Assembly (NCBI GenBank): GCA_003133425.1
Contig: PKXI01000421.1
Location: 360-19,548 of the forward strand
Source of the DNA: Acidobacteriaceae bacterium
GTDB taxonomy: Bacteria > Acidobacteriota > Terriglobia > Terriglobales > Acidobacteriaceae
DNA: 19,189 nt
Direction: 5' to 3'
Position numbers and translations under genes: made by a program. Each line of letters begins with the position of its first letter. Position 1 is the stretch's first letter. The notes beneath the pieces are model-generated. The model was not told the DNA's origin and searched no databases. It saw only the letters and a list, made by a program, of their open reading frames with translations. Of the stretch, positions 15,620 to 19,189 are shown piece after piece.

Positions 15620-15721
15620 ATGCTGATGTCCGAGATCAAAGCCACGAAACGTGTCCCTGAACTCATGCCCGGAATCAGCATTATCGTTTTAACCGCAGTT
15701 GCTGTTGCTTTCACGAGCTGA
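15620..15721 (+). CDS. Possible 33-residue hydrophobic small ORF
   Basis: ATG at 15620 (a second at 15626) opens a frame ending at TGA 15719-15721, 18 nt before the CsbD-like gene. The peptide has a charged start (MSEIKATKR) and a hydrophobic tail (GISIIVLTAVAVAF) that could cross a membrane. No clear ribosome-binding site is seen. It is not a recognised family. Being just upstream of, and co-directional with, the CsbD gene is the only contextual support. Confidence 0.2.
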   Translation: MLMSEIKATKRVPELMPGISIIVLTAVAVAFTS

Positions 15722-15739
15722 TTCCACGGAGGTGGACCC

Positions 15740-16003
15740 ATGAATAAAGATCAAGTCAAGGGCACAATCGACGAGGAGGCTGGAAGCGCGAAGCGCAAGG
15801 CCGGTGAGTTGACAGGCAATACCATGCTCCAGGTGGAAGGCGCTGTCCAGCAAGTGAAGGGCAAGGTTGAGAATGCCTGGGGTAAGGCGAAAGACGCCGT
15901 CAAGGATGCAAACGAGGAAGCCGCTGTCGAACATCAAACTCGCACCGAAGTAGCGTTGGAGTGCGCGGCTGCAGAAGACAACCCCGGCAAGAAGCGATCG
16001 TAG
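15740..16003 (+). CDS. CsbD-like stress protein
   Basis: 87-residue hydrophilic protein. The N-terminal ~55 residues follow the CsbD pattern (MNKDQVKGTIDEEAGSAKRK, AGELTGNTMLQVEGAVQQVK, GKVENAWGKAKDAVKD). CsbD proteins are small, abundant general-stress proteins of unknown biochemical role. Alanine/lysine-rich helices dominate, and the tail (about 60-87) is not conserved family sequence. GGAGGTGG at 15728-15735 gives a very strong ribosome-binding site before the ATG, suggesting high expression. A hairpin overlaps the stop codon. It does not seem functionally linked to the sugar locus. Confidence 0.88.
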   Translation: MNKDQVKGTIDEEAGSAKRKAGELTGNTMLQVEGAVQQVKGKVENAWGKAKDAVKDANEEAAVEHQTRTEVALECAAAEDNPGKKRS

Positions 16004-16017
16004 CGGTTCGCGCTACG
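15999..16017 (+). terminator. Hairpin overlapping the CsbD stop codon, possible terminator
   Basis: CGTAGCG (15999-16005) and CGCTACG (16011-16017) form a perfect 7-bp stem with a 5-nt loop. The TAG stop lies within the left arm. The downstream sequence is only moderately T-rich, so termination is likely but not certain. Confidence 0.4.
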
Positions 16018-16101
16018 GCACACATCTCATTCTTCCGCGGATAAACGCCTGGCAATTCCAGCTACAACCCATCATCGCGACACACGCAAAAGAGGATTTA
16101 C

Positions 16102-16938
16102 ATGCTCGATCTATCTTCATTTGTTCGTACCGGCCGGATGCCCGTCATAACATTGGTGCTTGTAGTGACCATGCTCTCTGGATGCAAATCCAGGCAGGAT
16201 GAGGCGCTCGATCAGGCCAGGAAGCAGGCCTCTGCAACCGGCCAGGCGCAGCAGGTAGTTTCAGTAGACAAGAATGGTGCCACAACGACAACAATCGTGC
16301 AGCCCCCAGCAGCCGGACAAAAGGTCGCAGCAATTACAACGACAACTGTACCGCCAGTGGCAGGTGCTCCTATTCCCGCACCTTCAATGCCGACGGTTTC
16401 CGCAGTGCCGGCCCCGGTTAACGCGAACATCCCGGCGGGTACCTCTCTGACAATCCGGATTGACCAACGCATCAGCGTAAAGACCAGCCGGAGTGGCGAC
16501 ACGTTTACCGGCGAAATTGTGGAACCTGTCCTGGCCAGCGACAATGGCGTGCTGCTTCCAAAGGGCACGCAGGTAGCAGGCGTGGTGGACGTGTCTCATC
16601 GGCGCGGACACTTCAAGGGCAGATCGCTGCTCGAGTTGCGGTTGACTTCGCTGACGCTCAATGGAACTCAGTATCCGGTGGAGACAAATGACCTGGCGCG
16701 CAGCAAGAAGGGCAAAGGCAAGCGTTCGGCAGCGATGATCGGCGGAGGGGCGGGGCTCGGCATGCTGGTGGGTGGCTTGGCCAGCGGCGGCGCTGGGCTT
16801 GTAATAGGCGGACTGGCAGGTGGCGGCGCTGGAACCGCTGTTGCGGGGTTGACCGGCAACCGGGATATCGACATACCGGCGGAGTCGATTGTGCGCTTCA
16901 GGCTGGCAGACGACCTCGTGGTCCAGTTAAATTTGTAA
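16102..16938 (+). CDS. Lipoprotein with glycine-zipper segment
   Basis: 278-residue predicted lipoprotein of unknown function. The signal peptide ends in lipobox LSGC with C28 as the lipidated Cys. A low-complexity Thr/Pro/Ala linker follows (about 57-105) containing two TTTT-Pro-Pro units encoded by an 11-bp direct repeat (16282-16292 and 16336-16346, 54 bp apart, in frame). A beta-rich domain (about 109-200, IPAGTSLTIRIDQRIS, GVLLPKGTQVAGVV) resembles TrbI/VirB10-type and other envelope proteins. Residues about 213-250 form a glycine zipper (IGGGAGLGMLVGG, VIGGLAGGGAG), seen in membrane-inserting or oligomerising segments. AGAGGA precedes the ATG. Probably envelope-located; no partner gene is evident nearby. 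Confidence 0.75.
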   Translation: MLDLSSFVRTGRMPVITLVLVVTMLSGCKSRQDEALDQARKQASATGQAQQVVSVDKNGATTTTIVQPPAAGQKVAAITTTTVPPVAGAPIPAPSMPTVSAVPAPVNANIPAGTSLTIRIDQRISVKTSRSGDTFTGEIVEPVLASDNGVLLPKGTQVAGVVDVSHRRGHFKGRSLLELRLTSLTLNGTQYPVETNDLARSKKGKGKRSAAMIGGGAGLGMLVGGLASGGAGLVIGGLAGGGAGTAVAGLTGNRDIDIPAESIVRFRLADDLVVQLNL

Positions 16939-17037
16939 AGCGATTCTTCTCTCCTCCTTTGCATCCTGGCGCGAGTCCGCTCACGCTTCCGGCTCGATTC
17001 AAGCTAAGATACGAAGGGAACGGACACCAATCCATTT

Positions 17038-18303
17038 GTGCCTAAGCCTCGCTCATCCCGATGGATTAAAGCGCTCCTACAGTCGCTCGGCCCTGGAATT
17101 ATCACCGGGGCTGCAGACGATGACCCCTCCGGCATCGCGACATATTCCGTTGCCGGCGCGCAGCTGGGAACCAAACTTCTTTGGACCGCACTTCTGACGT
17201 GGCCTTTAATGGCCGCCGTCCAAATGATGTGTGCCCGAATTGGCAAAGTGACAGGGCAAGGTCTGGCCGGAAACTTCAAGCAACGATTTCCAAGATGGCT
17301 CTTGCTTGCCTTTGTCATCGCACTGCTAACCGCAAATACAATTAACATCGCCGCCGATCTTGCCGGGATGGCGGATGCGACCGCAATGCTGTCGGGAATC
17401 AATTCCCACTGGTTTGTCGTATCGTTTGCACTTCTCATTTCGTGGGCAACGGTTCGTCTCCAGTATCAACAGATCGCGAATGTGCTCAAGTGGCTGGTGC
17501 TTGTGCTTTTCGCTTACCCCATCACTGCGTTCGTGGTGGGAGCAGACTGGGGACAGGTGCTCCGCGCTACTTTGGTGCCTTCAATGCCCCATACGAGAAA
17601 TGAATGGGCAACTCTGGTCGCTATCCTCGGCACCACCATCAGTCCGTATTTGTTCTTCTGGCAGGCAAGCGAAGAAGTAGAAGAGGAGAAGTCGGCAGGC
17701 CAAAACACGCTGGCTATGCGGAAAGGGGCGACAGCCGAAGAGCTTGAATTGAGAAATATCGATGTAGGTGTAGGTGCGTTTTTCTCCAACATGGTCATGT
17801 TCTTTATCATCCTGACTACTGCGATCACCCTCAACCGTCACAAGATTACAAACATCGAAACCTCTCGCCAGGCTGCTGAAGCCCTCAGACCTTTTGCCGG
17901 AAAATTCGCCGGAACCCTGTTCACCCTGGGAATTGTTGGCGTCGGATTCCTTGCCATCCCCACGCTTGCAGGTTCGGCTGCATACGCCTTCGCTGAGACC
18001 CTGGGATGGCGCCAGGGCCTGAACAAGAAACTGCGACAGGCTCGTTGGTTTTATGCATTGATTCTTGTTTCTACCGCAGCGGGCGTTGCGCTGGACTTTA
18101 TCGGTATCAACCCTGTGAAAGCGCTCTACTGGACAGCTGTCATCAACGGACTGCTGGCGCCCTTCCTGCTGGTAGCAATCCTCATTGTCGCGGCGGACAA
18201 GAAGCTGATGCAGAACCAACCGAGTTCCCGCCTGGGGTGGGTTGTCGTCGCGATCACTACTATTGCGATGTTCGCCGCGGGCGTAGCTATGTTTGTTGTA
18301 TAG
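17038..18303 (+). CDS. NRAMP-related divalent metal transporter with non-canonical site
   Basis: 421-residue inner-membrane protein with about 11 hydrophobic segments and the SLC11/NRAMP layout. The TM1 motif normally DPGN reads D29-P-S-G32 (GAADDDPSGIATYS). The TM6 motif normally A-x-V-M-P-H reads TTISPY (199-204), so the metal-binding Met is replaced by S202 and the TM1 Asn by Gly. An acidic stretch EEVEEEK (212-218) follows TM6. Loss of the soft Met ligand fits NRAMP-related carriers proposed to move Mg2+ or other hard cations rather than Fe2+/Mn2+ (family knowledge plus inference). Start GTG 17038: an in-frame stop lies 11 codons upstream with no ATG between, and the only SD-like sequence (AAGGGA) is about 20 nt away. 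It converges with the VTT gene. Confidence 0.85.
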   Translation: MPKPRSSRWIKALLQSLGPGIITGAADDDPSGIATYSVAGAQLGTKLLWTALLTWPLMAAVQMMCARIGKVTGQGLAGNFKQRFPRWLLLAFVIALLTANTINIAADLAGMADATAMLSGINSHWFVVSFALLISWATVRLQYQQIANVLKWLVLVLFAYPITAFVVGADWGQVLRATLVPSMPHTRNEWATLVAILGTTISPYLFFWQASEEVEEEKSAGQNTLAMRKGATAEELELRNIDVGVGAFFSNMVMFFIILTTAITLNRHKITNIETSRQAAEALRPFAGKFAGTLFTLGIVGVGFLAIPTLAGSAAYAFAETLGWRQGLNKKLRQARWFYALILVSTAAGVALDFIGINPVKALYWTAVINGLLAPFLLVAILIVAADKKLMQNQPSSRLGWVVVAITTIAMFAAGVAMFVV

Positions 18304-18335
18304 GACGGGATTGTCTGGTCAGGCGTCTCGGCAGT

Positions 18336-19031
18336 TCACCTCGAACTCACGCTTTGAGATTGCTGTGCAGGCCTCTTCCCGGAGGCCGGTTTGCGCAAAC
18401 CTCGCACCTTCCATACCCCATAGCAGGCGCCAGCCACCAGCAGGCCTGCGAACACGCAAAGCAGTGGGGTCGACCACTTCAGTAGTGTTCCTGACCATAG
18501 CAGCACGATCCTGCGTCCGTAGGCAACACCAAGCCATGCAATGAAGGAGTAGCGCAGGCAGCGAGCCGCACCGTAGACAACCAGGAAGCGTATGCGCGAG
18601 ACCCCGAGCGCGCCGGCTGCAAGCGCAAATGGCAGCAGCGGAATGGGCGGAGGAAGCACGGCGGGAAGAAAGACCGCGAGGATTCGGTGACGCTCGACCC
18701 ATTTGACGATTCGCCCAAGATAGCGCGCCGGCACATAGTGATGCAACGCCGTTTCGCCGCCTCTGCTGCCGAAGCTCCAGGTGGTATATCCGCCCAGGAT
18801 GCTGCCTGCAATGGCACAGGGGGCCAGCAGCCATGGATTGCCGCTGTGCGCCACCAGCCAAAGCAGCAACAGATCGGTGCTGCCGGGCAGAGGAAGAGGA
18901 ATGACTGAGGAATCTACCACCGCAACAGAGAAGAGCCCCAGCGCACCAAGGTGCGTAAGCCAATGCGGCATTAGCGGATGATTTATCCGTGCAACGGGAG
19001 GTTGAGCTGCATGTAGGAGAGAGTTGCTCAT
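18336..19031 (-). CDS. DedA/VTT-domain membrane protein
   Basis: 231 residues from ATG 19031. DedA/SNARE-associated (VTT) family of inner-membrane proteins, members of which act in lipid flipping and envelope homeostasis. Diagnostic segments are VVDSSVIPLPLPGSTDLLLL and the family core FLPAVLPPPIPLLPFALAAG with its Pro-rich re-entrant loop, plus about five membrane segments and a basic tail (KVRGLRKPASGKR). The start is unresolved. ATG 19076 would add 15 residues but lies inside the hairpin 19058-19093. ATG 18971 (MPHWLTHLG) would begin right before the first membrane helix. None has a good ribosome-binding site. It converges with the metal transporter gene across only 32 bp. Confidence 0.82.
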   Translation of the reverse strand: MSNSLLHAAQPPVARINHPLMPHWLTHLGALGLFSVAVVDSSVIPLPLPGSTDLLLLWLVAHSGNPWLLAPCAIAGSILGGYTTWSFGSRGGETALHHYVPARYLGRIVKWVERHRILAVFLPAVLPPPIPLLPFALAAGALGVSRIRFLVVYGAARCLRYSFIAWLGVAYGRRIVLLWSGTLLKWSTPLLCVFAGLLVAGACYGVWKVRGLRKPASGKRPAQQSQSVSSR

Positions 19032-19057
19032 ACAGTTAACCAGGCGATAGTGCTTAA

Positions 19058-19093
19058 AATGCGCCACGACCCCCATTGAGGCCGTGGCGCGTT
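19058..19093. terminator. Hairpin upstream of the VTT gene
   Basis: GCGCCACG (19061-19068) pairs with CGTGGCGC (19083-19090), extended by one G-T and two A-T pairs to 11 positions, around a 14-nt loop. It may terminate transcription from genes right of the window or act in the leader of the VTT mRNA. T-tracts on both sides are weak. Confidence 0.4.
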
Positions 19094-19189
19094 AAATTGT
19101 CTCATTGTCACATAAATCTCAACTGCGATATCGGGATGACTGCGGTTGATCGGTTATTAGCCTGACTGCTCCCTTTTTCGAGAACCCTT

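Noticed and set aside
15022..15660. 212-codon plus-strand frame
   Set aside because: Antisense shadow of the glycosidase relic; Arg-rich and without recognisable motifs.
17581..18219. 212-codon minus-strand frame
   Set aside because: Antisense shadow of the NRAMP-related gene.
1..19189. CRISPR arrays, tRNA/rRNA genes and tandem repeat arrays
   Set aside because: No regularly spaced repeats, cloverleaf-like segments or rRNA-like stretches were seen on reading; absence by eye is not a formal scan.

Overview
The window looks like accessory chromosome from an Acidobacteriota (Terriglobia/Acidobacteriaceae-type) soil organism. This is inferred from recognised families, not from a marker gene. 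The main pointer is an Oar-like TonB-dependent receptor (carboxypeptidase-regulatory domain, then plug, then barrel) next to secreted glycosidases and a LacI regulator. A degraded copy of a 'LKER..GVEVFGR..EVRKR' regulator module typical of that phylum supports it.

Layout: (1) 1-658, the 3' end of an IS3-family element whose transposase is frameshifted by a 14-bp perfect palindrome. (2) 659-4136, a minus-strand aldo/keto reductase and zinc alcohol dehydrogenase pair, divergent from a LacI-type repressor. (3) 4137-10019, a 707-nt regulatory/leader region, then the TonB-dependent receptor and a secreted GH29 alpha-L-fucosidase, separated by a long hairpin. (4) 10020-10892, a gene-poor stretch of relics. 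(5) 10893-15540 (minus), a large Tat-exported GH2 glycosidase, downstream of a broken (alpha/alpha)6-type glycosidase with lost N-terminus and an in-frame amber codon. (6) 15620-19091, unrelated housekeeping or stress genes: CsbD-like protein, glycine-zipper lipoprotein, NRAMP-related transporter and a DedA/VTT membrane protein.

Regions 2-5 read as one carbohydrate-use locus. The receptor would import oligosaccharide and the fucosidase and GH2 enzyme would trim fucosylated or other plant glycans. The reductase/dehydrogenase pair could interconvert the released sugar through its alditol. Three near-identical 12-bp CG-centred palindromic sites lie on predicted promoters of the reductase operon, the lacI gene and the receptor gene. 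They make a self-consistent LacI regulon that can be read directly from the sequence, and this is the best-supported new observation here. I see no CRISPR array, tRNA or rRNA, and no clear evidence of an entirely new defence or mobile system. The other points of note are an NRAMP relative lacking canonical metal ligands, an atypical cofactor-site residue in the reductase, the intercistronic hairpin, and several decaying genes that suggest active rearrangement.
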